The translations under genes and the position numbers were made by a program. From contig NZ_JBIYZW010000001.1 in the NCBI RefSeq assembly GCF_044628455.1, positions 1,364,001-1,428,000 on the forward strand: a stretch of 64,000 nt of DNA, read 5' to 3'. This stretch comes from Solirubrum sp044628455 (GTDB lineage: Bacteria > Bacteroidota > Bacteroidia > Cytophagales > Hymenobacteraceae). Below, one piece after another: positions 50,378 through 59,419 of this stretch (the first letter of the stretch is position 1; each line of letters starts with the position of its first letter). The notes beneath the pieces were generated by a model. The model had not been told where the DNA came from, searched no databases, and saw only the letters and a program-made list of their open reading frames with translations.

Positions 50378-53300
50378 TCAGCCCAGGGTCAATACGAGGT
50401 CGTCGGCGTTGACCAGGGTGCCTTCGCGCAGATTCAGCGCCTGCACGCTCGCGTCGGCAGGGGCCGTGATGGTGGTTTCCATTTTCATGGCCTCGATGAT
50501 GAACAGCGGGGCGTTGCGCTTCACCTTCTGCCCGCTTTCCACCAGCACCTTGCTCAGCAGCCCCTGCAGCGGCGCACCGATCTGCTTGGCGTTGGCCTTG
50601 TCGGCTTTGGGGTTCGATACCGTCTTGACTTCCACCGACCGATCGCGCACTTCCAGGTTACGGGTCTGCCCGTTCAGGGTGAAGAAGATGGTGCGGCAGC
50701 CGTCGTCGTTGACCTGCCCGACCGAGCGCAGCTGCACGATGATGCTCTTGCCGCGGGCAATGTCGATGATGGTTTCCTCGCCGGGCCGCAGGCCGTAGAA
50801 GAACACCCGCGTGGGCACCACCGACACGTCGCCGAACTGCTGCTGGTGCGCCCAGTACTGCTCGAACACCTTGGGGTAGAGCAGGTACGAGAGCAGGTCG
50901 GTAAACTTGACGCCCGCCCCGAACTTCTCTTGGAATTTCTTCCACTCCTTCTTGAAGTCGATGGGTGCCAGATGCTCGTTGGGGCGGTCGGTGAAGGGTT
51001 TTTCGTCCTTGAGCACCGCCTTTTGTACTTCCTGGGGCCAGCCGCCTTCGGGCTGGCCAATGTCGCCGCGCAGCAGCTCGCGCACCGACTCGGGGAAGCT
51101 TAGCTGGGCGCCTTTGTCCAGCACATCCTGCGTGGTCAGGTTGTTTGACACCAGGTACAGGGCCAGGTCGCCCACTACCTTCGACGAGGGCGTCACCTTC
51201 ACGATGTCGCCCAGCAGCTGGTTCACGTCGGCAAAGGTTTTCTTGATGGCGTCGAACTTGTCGAGCAGGCCCAGCGAGGCGGCCTGGGGACGCAGGTTGG
51301 AGTACTGCCCGCCGGGAATCTCGTGCTGGAACACTTCCGAAGTGCCCGCCTTCAGCCCCGACTCGAAGGGGTAGTAGTAGTCGCGCACCGTCTCGAAGTA
51401 GTTCGAGAAGTCGTTCAGGCTTTCCTGGTTGAACTCGCGGTGCCGCTCGGTGCCGCGCAGCATTTCCACCACCGAGTTGAAGTTGGGCTGCGAGGTCAGG
51501 CCCGACAACGAGCCCAGGGCTACGTCAATCACGTCAACTCCGGCTTCGACGGCCTTCAGGTAAGTAGCGGCCTGCAAGGACGAGGTGTCGTGGGTGTGCA
51601 GGTGAATGGGCAGCTTCACGGTCTCGCGCAGGGCCGTCACCAGCTCGGCCGCGGCGTAGGGCTTCAGCAGCCCGGCCATGTCCTTGATGCACAGAATGTG
51701 GGCGCCGGCGTCCTCGATCTGCTTGGCCAGGCGCAGGTAGTAGGCCAGGTTGTACTTCTGGTTGCGCTTGGAATCCAGGATGTCGCCGGTGTAGCAGATG
51801 GCGGCTTCGGCAAGGCCCTGGGTTTTGGTGCGCACGAAGTTGATGCACGACTCCATGCCCGGCATCCAGTTCAAGGAGTCGAAGATGCGGAACACGTCGA
51901 TGCCGGTTTCCCAGGCCTGCTGCACGAAGCGCTCCGTGAGGTTGTCGGGGTAGGCCTTGTAGCCCACCCCGTTGGCCCCGCGGATGAGCATCTGCAAGAG
52001 GATGTTGGGCACGGCGGCGCGCAGCTTGGCCAGCCGCTCCCAGGGGTCTTCGTGCAGAAAGCGCAGGGCCACGTCGAAGGTGGCGCCGCCCCAGCATTCC
52101 AATGAAAACGTTTGCGGGTGCTGGCGCGCGTAGCGGTCGGCCATCTTCAGCATGTCGAAGGTGCGCATGCGGGTGGCCAGCAAACTCTGGTGCGCGTCGC
52201 GCAGCGTGGTGTCGGTGTAGTGAATCTGCGGGTCCTGGCGCAGCCACTGGGCAAAGCCCTCGGGGCCCAGCTCGGTGAGCTTCTGCTTGGTGCCGGGGGC
52301 GGGGGCCTGCGTCATGTCGGCCAGGGGCAGCACGGGCTTGGGCAGCAGCTTCTTGGGGTCGATGAGGCCCTTCACGTCGGGGTTGCCGTTCACGATGATG
52401 TCGCCCAGAAAGCCCAGCACGCGGGTGCCGCGGTCCTGCTGCACCCGGAACTTGAACAGCTCGGGGTGGTCCTTGATGAAGTCGACGTTGGCGTGGCCGG
52501 CCTGGAATTCGGGGTGGGCCACGATGTTGTGCACGAACTGGATGTTGGTGCGCACCCCGCGGATGCGGAATTCCTCGAGCGTGCGCAGCATCTTCTGGGC
52601 GGCGCCCTCCAGGGTAGGCGCGTGCGAGGACACCTTCACCAGCAGGGAGTCGAAGAAGGGCGAAATCTTCACGCCCTGGTACACCGAGCCCTGGTCGAGG
52701 CGGATGCCGAAGCCGCCGGCCGAGCGGTAGGCCACGATGGTGCCGTAGTCGGGCTTGAAGTCGTTTTCGGGGTCTTCGGTGGTGATGCGGCACTGAATGG
52801 CAAAGCCGATGCGCAGGGGCTTCTGGTCGGTACCCAGCCCGATTTCCGGGTCGCTGAGCCGGTAGCCTGAGGCTATATAGAGCTGGGTTTTGATCAGGTC
52901 CACCCCCGTAATCATCTCCGTGACGGTGTGCTCCACCTGAATGCGCGGGTTCACCTCGATAAAGTAAATCCGGTCGTGCTCGGGGTTCACCAGGAATTCC
53001 ACGGTACCCACGTTGTTGTAGCCCACCGAGCGGCAGATGCGCAGGGCATACTCGTAGAGCAGGTGGCGTTGGTGGTTGGGCAAATCCATGGCCGGGGCCA
53101 CTTCCACCACTTTCTGGAAGCGCCGCTGCACCGAACAGTCGCGCTCGTAGAGGTGCACCAGGTTGCCGTGGTTGTCGGCCACCACCTGCACCTCGATGTG
53201 CTTGGGCCGCTCCACGAACTTTTCCAGGAACACCGTGGGGTCGCCGAAGGCCTTCTGCGCCTCGTTGCGGGCCTCGAAGAAGCCTTTTTCCAACTGTTCG

Positions 53301-53827
53301 TCGTCGCGAATCACGCGCATGCCGCGGCCGCCGCCGCCCGAAGCCGCCTTGAGCATCACCGGGTAGCCAATGCGGTGCGCCTCGTCGCGGGCCACTTCGA
53401 AACTGGTCAGGTCCTGCTCACTGCTCTGGATGATGGGCACCTGGCACTCCACGGCCACGCGCTTAGCGGCCACTTTGTCGCCCAGGGCTTCCATCACCTC
53501 GGGCCGCGGCCCCACGAAGGTGATGCCCTCCTCGCCGCAGCGCCGGGCCAGGGTGGCGTTTTCGCTCAGAAAACCGTAGCCGGGGTGAATGGCATCCACG
53601 CCGTTGTCCTTGGCCACCCGCAAGATTTCCTCGATGTCGAGGTAGGGCTTGAGCGGCTCCTCGTCGCGGCCCACCTGATAGGCCTCGTCGGCCTTGTAGC
53701 GGTGCAGGGAGTAGCGGTCCTCGTAGGTGTAGATGGCCACCGTCTGAATGCCCAGTTCGGAGGCCGCGCGCAGCACGCGAATCGCAATTTCGCCGCGGTT
53801 GGCGACGAGCAGCTTGCGGATGTTCAT
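50378..53827 (-). CDS. pyc: Pyruvate carboxylase
   Basis: A 1149-residue multi-domain enzyme that carboxylates pyruvate to oxaloacetate with ATP and bicarbonate. In order: biotin carboxylase (MNIRKLLVANRGEIAIRVLR; KAASGGGGRGMRVI; EVNPRIQVEHTVTE), carboxyltransferase (DTTLRDAHQSLLATRMRT; ECWGGATFDVALRFL with the metal site), PC/OADA domain, and the biotin carboxyl carrier domain with FIIEAMKMETT (biotinyl Lys1115). The start at 53825-53827 is the canonical N-terminus; upstream in-frame residues are not conserved. It is full length and intact. A TAGCTTGG promoter-like word lies at 53869-53876. Confidence 0.97.
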   Translation of the reverse strand: MNIRKLLVANRGEIAIRVLRAASELGIQTVAIYTYEDRYSLHRYKADEAYQVGRDEEPLKPYLDIEEILRVAKDNGVDAIHPGYGFLSENATLARRCGEEGITFVGPRPEVMEALGDKVAAKRVAVECQVPIIQSSEQDLTSFEVARDEAHRIGYPVMLKAASGGGGRGMRVIRDDEQLEKGFFEARNEAQKAFGDPTVFLEKFVERPKHIEVQVVADNHGNLVHLYERDCSVQRRFQKVVEVAPAMDLPNHQRHLLYEYALRICRSVGYNNVGTVEFLVNPEHDRIYFIEVNPRIQVEHTVTEMITGVDLIKTQLYIASGYRLSDPEIGLGTDQKPLRIGFAIQCRITTEDPENDFKPDYGTIVAYRSAGGFGIRLDQGSVYQGVKISPFFDSLLVKVSSHAPTLEGAAQKMLRTLEEFRIRGVRTNIQFVHNIVAHPEFQAGHANVDFIKDHPELFKFRVQQDRGTRVLGFLGDIIVNGNPDVKGLIDPKKLLPKPVLPLADMTQAPAPGTKQKLTELGPEGFAQWLRQDPQIHYTDTTLRDAHQSLLATRMRTFDMLKMADRYARQHPQTFSLECWGGATFDVALRFLHEDPWERLAKLRAAVPNILLQMLIRGANGVGYKAYPDNLTERFVQQAWETGIDVFRIFDSLNWMPGMESCINFVRTKTQGLAEAAICYTGDILDSKRNQKYNLAYYLRLAKQIEDAGAHILCIKDMAGLLKPYAAAELVTALRETVKLPIHLHTHDTSSLQAATYLKAVEAGVDVIDVALGSLSGLTSQPNFNSVVEMLRGTERHREFNQESLNDFSNYFETVRDYYYPFESGLKAGTSEVFQHEIPGGQYSNLRPQAASLGLLDKFDAIKKTFADVNQLLGDIVKVTPSSKVVGDLALYLVSNNLTTQDVLDKGAQLSFPESVRELLRGDIGQPEGGWPQEVQKAVLKDEKPFTDRPNEHLAPIDFKKEWKKFQEKFGAGVKFTDLLSYLLYPKVFEQYWAHQQQFGDVSVVPTRVFFYGLRPGEETIIDIARGKSIIVQLRSVGQVNDDGCRTIFFTLNGQTRNLEVRDRSVEVKTVSNPKADKANAKQIGAPLQGLLSKVLVESGQKVKRNAPLFIIEAMKMETTITAPADASVQALNLREGTLVNADDLVLTLG

Positions 53828-53868
53828 AGCTTGGGAAGGGTGTTTTGGGGAAGAATGCGAGTTTGGCC

Positions 53869-53876
53869 CCAAGCTA
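53869..53876 (-). promoter_or_regulatory. Probable -7 element of pyc
   Basis: Minus-strand TAGCTTGG, one mismatch from TAnnTTTG, about 42 bases before the ATG. Confidence 0.35.
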
Positions 53877-53998
53877 CGGAAAACGGGCGGCTCCGGCTGC
53901 CCCCAATTAGTAGGCTTGCCGAGTATTTTCCCGCCCACCGCAATCGTTTGCGACCGAGGCCGCTGACACTCAGCCAGCCCGCGTTCCGCCCGCCCCGC

Positions 53999-54925
53999 TT
54001 ACTTTCTTGCGGCCACGCCCGCCACGTCGCAGGCCACGCGCCGCGACAGGCGTCCACCGGCCGCGGGGGTCAGGTGGTTGCCGTCGGTGGTGGCGTAGCT
54101 GGTGTCGGCGTGGTAGTTCAGGTAGGCTACACCGTGTTCAGCAGCCAGCTGCTGCACCAGCGCGTCGAAGCCGGGCCAGCGGCGCTGCTCAAGGGCCCGC
54201 ATGGGCGCCGACACCGGCAAACGCAGCAAATACACCGTGCCGTGGCGCTGCAGCAGCTGAATGGTTTCGCGCAGGCTCTGCACCCGCTCGTCGGAGAGGG
54301 TGGAAATGCACTGCAGGCGTTCGTAGTCGCGCAGCTTGGCCTCGAGGCGGGCCTGCACCTCGGCCGAGTCCAGCCCCACTCTTACTTCCAGCCAGCCATC
54401 GGCGTGTAGGTAGGTCGGGCCGCGCTCCGCGAAGTAGGCTTCGTACAGGGGCCGGTTGCCGAAGCGCAGCAGGTACTCCGGGTTGGGGGCGCCCCACACC
54501 ACGTTCAGCCGGCCCATAAAAGCGTCGGCCTCGCGCAGCTCCCCGCTGGCCCGCTCCTGCTCTTCCACCGACACCGACCAGGGGTCGACGGCCAGCAGAA
54601 ACAGGCCGTTGCGGGTACCGGGCCGCACTTTCTTGCTGATTTGCCGCAGGTAGCCGGGGCCGTAGGGCGAGTGGGCCACGGTGAAGGCAAAGTTGCGCAG
54701 CGGCCCGGCCCAGCGGCCGGCCGGGCGCAGCAGCGAGTCGAGCACCCGCGGCTGCAAACCCTGCGCCGCCCGCGACGAGCCCAGAATCAGCGCGCCGGCC
54801 GGCGCGGTAGTGAAGCGGCGGTAAAACGGGTCGACGGCCCCGGCATCGAGGGCGGGGTTGAGCAGCAGCAGCACGCCACAGGTCAGCAGCGCCAGGAGCG
54901 CCAGCTTGGCAAGTAACCGAAGCAT
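53999..54925 (-). CDS. SGNH/AlgX-DltD-like periplasmic protein of a polysaccharide O-acylation pair
   Basis: A 308-residue protein with an N-terminal membrane anchor (MLRLLAKLALLALLTCGVLL). LILGSSRAAQGLQPRVLDSL contains a GSSR-type block I nucleophile Ser, and the C-terminal SYATTDGNHLTPAAG supplies the D-x-x-H dyad. The gene sits two bases after an MBOAT acyltransferase stop on the same strand. Such pairs move acyl groups across the membrane (MBOAT) and attach them to polymers (SGNH partner). The polymer is unknown here. Confidence 0.8.
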   Translation of the reverse strand: MLRLLAKLALLALLTCGVLLLLNPALDAGAVDPFYRRFTTAPAGALILGSSRAAQGLQPRVLDSLLRPAGRWAGPLRNFAFTVAHSPYGPGYLRQISKKVRPGTRNGLFLLAVDPWSVSVEEQERASGELREADAFMGRLNVVWGAPNPEYLLRFGNRPLYEAYFAERGPTYLHADGWLEVRVGLDSAEVQARLEAKLRDYERLQCISTLSDERVQSLRETIQLLQRHGTVYLLRLPVSAPMRALEQRRWPGFDALVQQLAAEHGVAYLNYHADTSYATTDGNHLTPAAGGRLSRRVACDVAGVAARK

Positions 54926-54927
54926 GG

Positions 54928-56409
54928 CTAGAACTGGAAGTAAATGAACTGCTGGGCGCTGAACACGCCCAGCAGCACAATGGCCAGCGTCAAACTTAGG
55001 TACACCGACCAGCGCGCCGGTACCGGCCAGGTGCTGAGCACCAAGCGCAAACTTCCCCCGCGCTGGGCCCATTCGACCAGCCCAAGCGTCAACAACCCCA
55101 GCAGCGCCAGGGCAACCTGCCCGCTGGTTTGCTCCAGGTACAGGTTGCGGGGGTGCCATTCACGCAGGCCGCTGCTCACTGCGCGCAAACTCTGGGGCAG
55201 GCCCGTGAACATATGCGCGACGATGTAGCCGGCGTCGGCCAGGGAGTTGGCGCGGAAAAACACCCAGGCCAGGCACACCAGCGCGAAGGTGCTGGCGGTT
55301 TGCAGCAGCCGGTGCAGCCCGGGCCAGCGCGGCAGGCCCAGCGCCTCGTTCAGTTGCTGCCGCACGCGGGCAGTAATCAGCCCGAACACCTGGTAGCAGC
55401 CGTGCAGCGCGCCCCAGATGACAAACGTCCAGCTCGCCCCGTGCCAGAGGCCGCTGACTAGGAACACCAGCAGGATGTTGCGGTACCAACGCCCGCGTCC
55501 GCCGCGGTTGCCCCCCAGCGGAATGTAGAGGTAGTCGCGAAACCAGGTGGAGAGGGAAATGTGCCAGCGGCCCCAGAACTCCTTGATGGAGCGGGCGAAG
55601 TAGGGCCGGTTGAAGTTGGGCATCAGCCGAAAGCCCATCACCTGCGCCGAGCCCAGGGCCATGTCGGAGTAGCCCGAGAAGTCGCAGTAAATCTGGAAGG
55701 CGAACAGCACGGTAGCCAGCAGCAGCGGCAGCCCTTCGTACTGCCGCGGCTGGTTGTACACTTGGTCGACCATGATGGCCAGGCGGTCGGCAATGACGAC
55801 TTTCTTGAACAGGCCCCAGGCCATGAGCTTGAGCCCGTCGGCCGCGCGCTGGTAGTCGAAGTAGTGTCGCTCGCGAAACTGGGGCAGCACGTTCTGGGGC
55901 CGCTCGATGGGGCCGGCCACCAGCTGGGGGTAGAACATGACGTAGAGCGCGTAGATGCCCAGGTGGCGCTCGGCCGGGTAGTGGCCGCGGTACACCTCGA
56001 TGGTGTAGCTCATGGCCTGAAAGGTGTGAAACGAGAGGCCGATGGGCAGCAGGATGCTCAGGCTGGGAATGGGGTTGGCCACGCCCAGCAGCTCGCCCAG
56101 CCCCGTCAGGTTGTCGTTGAGGAAGTTGAAGTACTTGAACACCGCCAGCACCCCCACGTTGGCCACGATGCTGGCCGCCAGCAGGGCCTTGCGCCGGCCC
56201 GGGTGGGTGCTGCGCTCAATCCAGATGCCGGCCGCGTAGTCGACCACGATGGTGGCCAGCAGGATCAGGATGTAGACCGGCTTGAAAAACATGTAGAACG
56301 CGCAGCTGGCTCCCAGCAGCAGCACCCAGCGCAGGCGGTGGGGCAGCCCGAAGTACAGCAGCGTGACTACCGGGAAAAACAGCAGGAACTCAAACGAGTT
56401 GAACAGCAC
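54928..56409 (-). CDS. MBOAT family membrane-bound O-acyltransferase
   Basis: A 493-residue polytopic protein. LFNSFEFLLFFPVVTLLYF is the family N-terminus. FPQLVAGPIERPQNVLPQFR, RSIKEFWGRWHISLSTWFRD, YLYIPLGGNRGG and LLVFLVSGLWHGASWTFVIW (catalytic His) are AlgI/DltB signatures. It probably passes an acetyl group to the periplasmic partner encoded next. The start is GTG at 56407-56409. A -7-like TATCTTGC lies upstream at 56490-56497. Confidence 0.92.
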   Translation of the reverse strand: MLFNSFEFLLFFPVVTLLYFGLPHRLRWVLLLGASCAFYMFFKPVYILILLATIVVDYAAGIWIERSTHPGRRKALLAASIVANVGVLAVFKYFNFLNDNLTGLGELLGVANPIPSLSILLPIGLSFHTFQAMSYTIEVYRGHYPAERHLGIYALYVMFYPQLVAGPIERPQNVLPQFRERHYFDYQRAADGLKLMAWGLFKKVVIADRLAIMVDQVYNQPRQYEGLPLLLATVLFAFQIYCDFSGYSDMALGSAQVMGFRLMPNFNRPYFARSIKEFWGRWHISLSTWFRDYLYIPLGGNRGGRGRWYRNILLVFLVSGLWHGASWTFVIWGALHGCYQVFGLITARVRQQLNEALGLPRWPGLHRLLQTASTFALVCLAWVFFRANSLADAGYIVAHMFTGLPQSLRAVSSGLREWHPRNLYLEQTSGQVALALLGLLTLGLVEWAQRGGSLRLVLSTWPVPARWSVYLSLTLAIVLLGVFSAQQFIYFQF

Positions 56410-56489
56410 CGGTGACGAAACGTGAGCGGCAAGCGGCCCGGCATACCTGATGAGGCAGGAGCCGGCGGACCGAGTGGGTGAAAAGGCGC

Positions 56490-56497
56490 GCAAGATA
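56490..56497 (-). promoter_or_regulatory. Probable -7 element of the MBOAT operon
   Basis: Minus-strand TATCTTGC, partial match to TAnnTTTG, about 80 bases before the GTG start. Confidence 0.3.
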
Positions 56498-56602
56498 CGC
56501 CGGCGGGTCGGCCTCCCCGCGGGCCGCGGGGACGGGCGCGGGCCAAACCTTCGCGCCGGAGCCGGGTTGTTAGCGCATTCGTTTCACCTCTCTCCCCGCG
56601 GC

Positions 56603-57316
56603 ATGGATTTCTCCGGCAAGAACATTCTCATCGTCGGCGCCTCCTCGGGCATCGGGCTGGCTACGGCCCGGGTGCTGCACCAGCGCGGCGCCGCGCTGTT
56701 CACCGCCTCGCGCCACCTGTCGCCGGAGCTGGCCGAGCTGGGTACCACGCACCAGGTGCTCGACGTGACGCAGTTCGACGCCGCGGCCCTGGCCGGGCTG
56801 CCCGAGGCCCTGCACGGCGTGGTGTACTGCCCCGGCTCCATCGTGCTGCGGCCCTTCGAGCGGCTCTCGCCCGAGCAGTTTCGCCAGGACTTCGAGCTGA
56901 ACGTGCTGGGCGCGGTGCAGGTGCTGCAGCTGGTGCTGAAGCGGCTCAGGCACGCCGGCGGCGCCTCGGTGGTGCTGTTCAGCACCGTGGCCGCCTACAA
57001 CGGCATGCCCTTCCACGCCAGCATTGCCACGGCCAAGGCCGCCCTCGAGGGCCTCACCCGCTCGCTGGCCGCCGAGTACGCCGCCGGCGCCGTGCGCGTC
57101 AACGCCCTGGCCCCTACCCTCACCGACACGCCCCTGGCCGCGCCCCTGCTCAACACCCCCGACAAGCAGGCCGCCGGCGCCCGGCGCCACCCGCTGCAGC
57201 GCGTGGGCCAGCCCCGGGACCTGGCCGAAACGGCCGCCTTCCTGCTCTCCGACGCCGCCGCCTTCGTCACCGGCCAGGTGCTGCGCGTCGACGGCGGATA
57301 TTCGACATTGCGGTAG
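56603..57316 (+). CDS. SDR-fold protein lacking the catalytic tyrosine
   Basis: A 237-residue Rossmann protein. VGASSGIGLA (11-20) binds NAD(P), and the C-terminal FVTGQVLRVDGGYSTLR is typical of FabG-like SDRs. Ser127 (FSTVAAY) is present, and Lys145 is present in IATAK, but the position of the catalytic Tyr (four before Lys) is Ile141. It may be a non-reductase relative or use another residue such as the nearby His138. The start is the ATG at 56603 preceding MDFSGKNILIVG. It is divergent from the MBOAT operon. Confidence 0.85.
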   Translation: MDFSGKNILIVGASSGIGLATARVLHQRGAALFTASRHLSPELAELGTTHQVLDVTQFDAAALAGLPEALHGVVYCPGSIVLRPFERLSPEQFRQDFELNVLGAVQVLQLVLKRLRHAGGASVVLFSTVAAYNGMPFHASIATAKAALEGLTRSLAAEYAAGAVRVNALAPTLTDTPLAAPLLNTPDKQAAGARRHPLQRVGQPRDLAETAAFLLSDAAAFVTGQVLRVDGGYSTLR

Positions 57317-57345
57317 GGCTTAGGGACGTAGGTTTTAGGGCTTAG
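57317..57345. repeat. TTAGGG-type word repeat, single arm
   Basis: GGGCTTAGGGACGTAGG and TTTTAGGGCTTAGG follow the SDR stop codon directly. It matches the left arms at 39394 and 3612, without a visible right arm. Confidence 0.6.
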
Positions 57346-57374
57346 GACAGGGCCGCGGCGCACCTTGCTGCGGA

Positions 57375-57647
57375 GAGGCAAACCGGTGCGCGGTTCGGAG
57401 CCGCGACTTTGCCGCTCGGAACCGCAGTCGACCGGCCCCGAGCCGCGACTTCGCGGCTTTTTGCCGCAATGTTGCGGTTCCGAACCGCGGCCGACCGATA
57501 CGGAACCGCGAAGTCGCGGCTTTTTACCGCAATGTTGCGGCCCGGAACCGCGAAGTCGCGCCTCAGAACCGCAACGACGCGGCTTTTTACCGCGACTTCG
57601 CGGCTCGAAACCGCAACGGCGCGGCTTTTTGCCGCGGGCCGGGCGCT
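57375..57647. repeat. Array of 13 consecutive 21-bp units, mostly palindromic
   Basis: Thirteen units of exactly 21 bases: 57375, 57396, 57417, 57438, 57459, 57480, 57501, 57522, 57543, 57564, 57585, 57606 and 57627. Most hold the core CCGC-(6 bases)-GCGG, e.g. ACCGCGAAGTCGCGG or ACCGCAATGTTGCGG, so each can form a 4-7 bp hairpin. Units alternate partly between CGGAA- and TTTT-starting types. Because 21 is a multiple of three, every frame repeats as a heptad; forward frames are open across the array, and one minus frame reads AVxSRxV-like heptads. No start, RBS or promoter suggests translation. It ends just before the OmpA stop codon (57659). Confidence 0.9.
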
Positions 57648-57658
57648 GGGCACCGCGC

Positions 57659-58636
57659 CTACTTGGCCAGCACCTTGATGCTCAGGCGGCGGTTCATGGC
57701 CCGGCCCTCCTCGGTGGCGTTGGAAGCCAGGGCGTAGCGCGGGCCGTAGCCGCGGGCTTCCAGGCGGGCGGGGCTCACGCCCAGCTCCACCAGCGCCGCC
57801 CAGGCCGTGCGGGCGCGGGCCTCGCTCAGCTGCTTGTTCACCTTGTAGGTGCCGGTGCTGTCGGAGTAGCCGCCGATTTTGATGCGGGCCGCCGGGTAGG
57901 CGCGCAGCAACGCCGCGATGTGGCGCAGCTGCGGGGCCGATTCCCGGGTGATGCTGGCCTTGCCCGGGTCGAAGAACACGCGGTCGAAGTTGATCCAGCC
58001 CTGGGTGAGGTCCACGGTGTCTACCCGGGCCTGCGGGTTGTTCAGGAACTGGTGCAGCAGGCTTTCGGTCGACTTGGCCCCTACCCCGGCCAGCACGCCG
58101 CCACCCGGCAGCTTCAGCGACACCAGCGGGCCGGTTTCGTAGATGTAGTTGCCCGAGGCCGCGTCGTAGTGGCCGCCGGTGGCCGGCGCCAGCTTGGGCG
58201 GGGGCTTGCGCTGGTAGCGGTAGGTACGCGGCGGCTCGCCCGCGGCCGATGCCGTGGCGCCCGCCGTAGCATCGGGAGCGGCCGGGCGGGCGGCGCCCGA
58301 GCGGTCGAGCACGAAGGCCAGGGTGTTGGGCTGGCCGGCGCTCAGGTACACGTTGCTTTTCACCTGCTGCTTGTAGCCGGGCTGGCTTACCTGCACCAGG
58401 TAGGGGCCGCCGGGTGGCAAAGCGGGCAGGGTGAACTCGCCTGCTGGGCCGGTGGTGGTAGCGCGGATAAAGCCCGTGGGCTCGTGCAGCACCGTCACGG
58501 CCGCCTTGGGCACGCTCTGGCGGTCGGCCGACTGCACGCTGCCGCTGAGGTTGGTACTGCCCTGGGCGCGGGCCGCTAGGGCGCTGCCGGCCAGGGTGAG
58601 GGTAAGCACGAATCGAGTAGCGTAAAAGTGGGGCAT
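57659..58636 (-). CDS. OmpA-family outer-membrane protein with carboxypeptidase-like N-terminal domain
   Basis: A 325-residue exported protein (signal peptide to about residue 24, ARAQ). A CarboxypepD_reg-like domain (SGSVQSADRQSVPKAAVTVL to about 110), an Ala-rich linker, a middle region, and a C-terminal OmpA domain (FFDPGKASITRESAPQLRHI, IKIGGYSDSTGTYKVNKQLS, EARARTAWAALVELGV, RRLSIKVLAK). The OmpA domain binds peptidoglycan. The protein may anchor the envelope and have lost the usual barrel. It ends beside the 21-bp array. Confidence 0.88.
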   Translation of the reverse strand: MPHFYATRFVLTLTLAGSALAARAQGSTNLSGSVQSADRQSVPKAAVTVLHEPTGFIRATTTGPAGEFTLPALPPGGPYLVQVSQPGYKQQVKSNVYLSAGQPNTLAFVLDRSGAARPAAPDATAGATASAAGEPPRTYRYQRKPPPKLAPATGGHYDAASGNYIYETGPLVSLKLPGGGVLAGVGAKSTESLLHQFLNNPQARVDTVDLTQGWINFDRVFFDPGKASITRESAPQLRHIAALLRAYPAARIKIGGYSDSTGTYKVNKQLSEARARTAWAALVELGVSPARLEARGYGPRYALASNATEEGRAMNRRLSIKVLAK

Positions 58637-58783
58637 TCAGTAGGGTTGAGGGGAGGATGACGGAGCAATATCCGCTAATTGTCCCATTGCCGGCGTGCTT
58701 TCTACCAAAAATAATTGCCCGCGCCAAGCCTGTCCTGACGGCCGAACCCAACCAAGTGGCCCTGCGGCGGTTATAAGCCCATT

Positions 58784-59419
58784 ATGGAGAAAGAACGCAT
58801 CCGGCAGGCCTACCTCGACTACGTGCTGCGCCACCAGCAACCGCCCGCCTCGGTTTACCTGCTGGCCCAGCAGTTGGGCCTGAGCGAGGCCGAGTTCTAC
58901 CGCTACTACCCCGGCTTCGCGGCCATCGACCGCGACATCTGGGCCGACCTGGGCCGCGAGGCGCGGCGCCGGGCCGAGGCCGAGCTGGTGTGGACCCAGT
59001 ACAGCGCCCGCGAAAAGCTGCTGGGCTACTACTTCACCCTGCTCGAGCTGCTCAAGCACAACCGCAGCTACGCCCTGCTGTCGTTGTCCCGCTCGCTGCC
59101 GCGGGTGCCCGGCCTCACCCCGCCCGTGCTCGACGACTTCCGCCAAGACTTCGAGGCCTTCGTGGCCGAAATCCTGCGCGAGGGGCGGGTGAGCGAAGAA
59201 GTAGCCCGCCGCCCGCTGGTGCAGGAGCAGTACCCGCGCCTGTTCTGGCAGCAGGCCCTGTTCGTGCTGGGCTACTTCGCCAAGGACGAGTCGCTGAACT
59301 TCGAGCGCACCGATGCGGCCGTGGAAAAAGCCGTGCGCCTGAGCTTCGACCTGGTGGCGCCCAACACCCTCGACTCGGCCCTGGACCTGGCCCGCTTCCT
59401 GTTTCAGTCGCGCCGCTAG
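58784..59419 (+). CDS. TetR-like transcriptional regulator
   Basis: A 211-residue helical protein. The N-terminus (IRQAYLDYVLRHQQPPASVY, LLAQQLGLSEAEFYRYYPGF, AAIDRDIWADLGREA) fits a TetR HTH with FYRYYPG recognition turn. The rest is a ligand/dimer domain. The next gene starts at the base after its stop codon, so the two are co-transcribed and perhaps coupled. Such TetR-UbiB pairs recur in Bacteroidota. Confidence 0.82.
   Translation: MEKERIRQAYLDYVLRHQQPPASVYLLAQQLGLSEAEFYRYYPGFAAIDRDIWADLGREARRRAEAELVWTQYSAREKLLGYYFTLLELLKHNRSYALLSLSRSLPRVPGLTPPVLDDFRQDFEAFVAEILREGRVSEEVARRPLVQEQYPRLFWQQALFVLGYFAKDESLNFERTDAAVEKAVRLSFDLVAPNTLDSALDLARFLFQSRR

Noticed and set aside
52928..54409. Plus-strand frame of about 493 codons opposite pyc and its neighbour
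   Set aside because: Crosses two clearly coding minus-strand genes and their gap; composition typical of antisense frames.
57342..58751. Long minus-strand open frame (about 470 codons) through the 21-bp array and the OmpA gene
   Set aside because: It is in the wrong frame relative to the OmpA domain, has low-complexity composition, and is open only because of GC bias and the 21-bp period.
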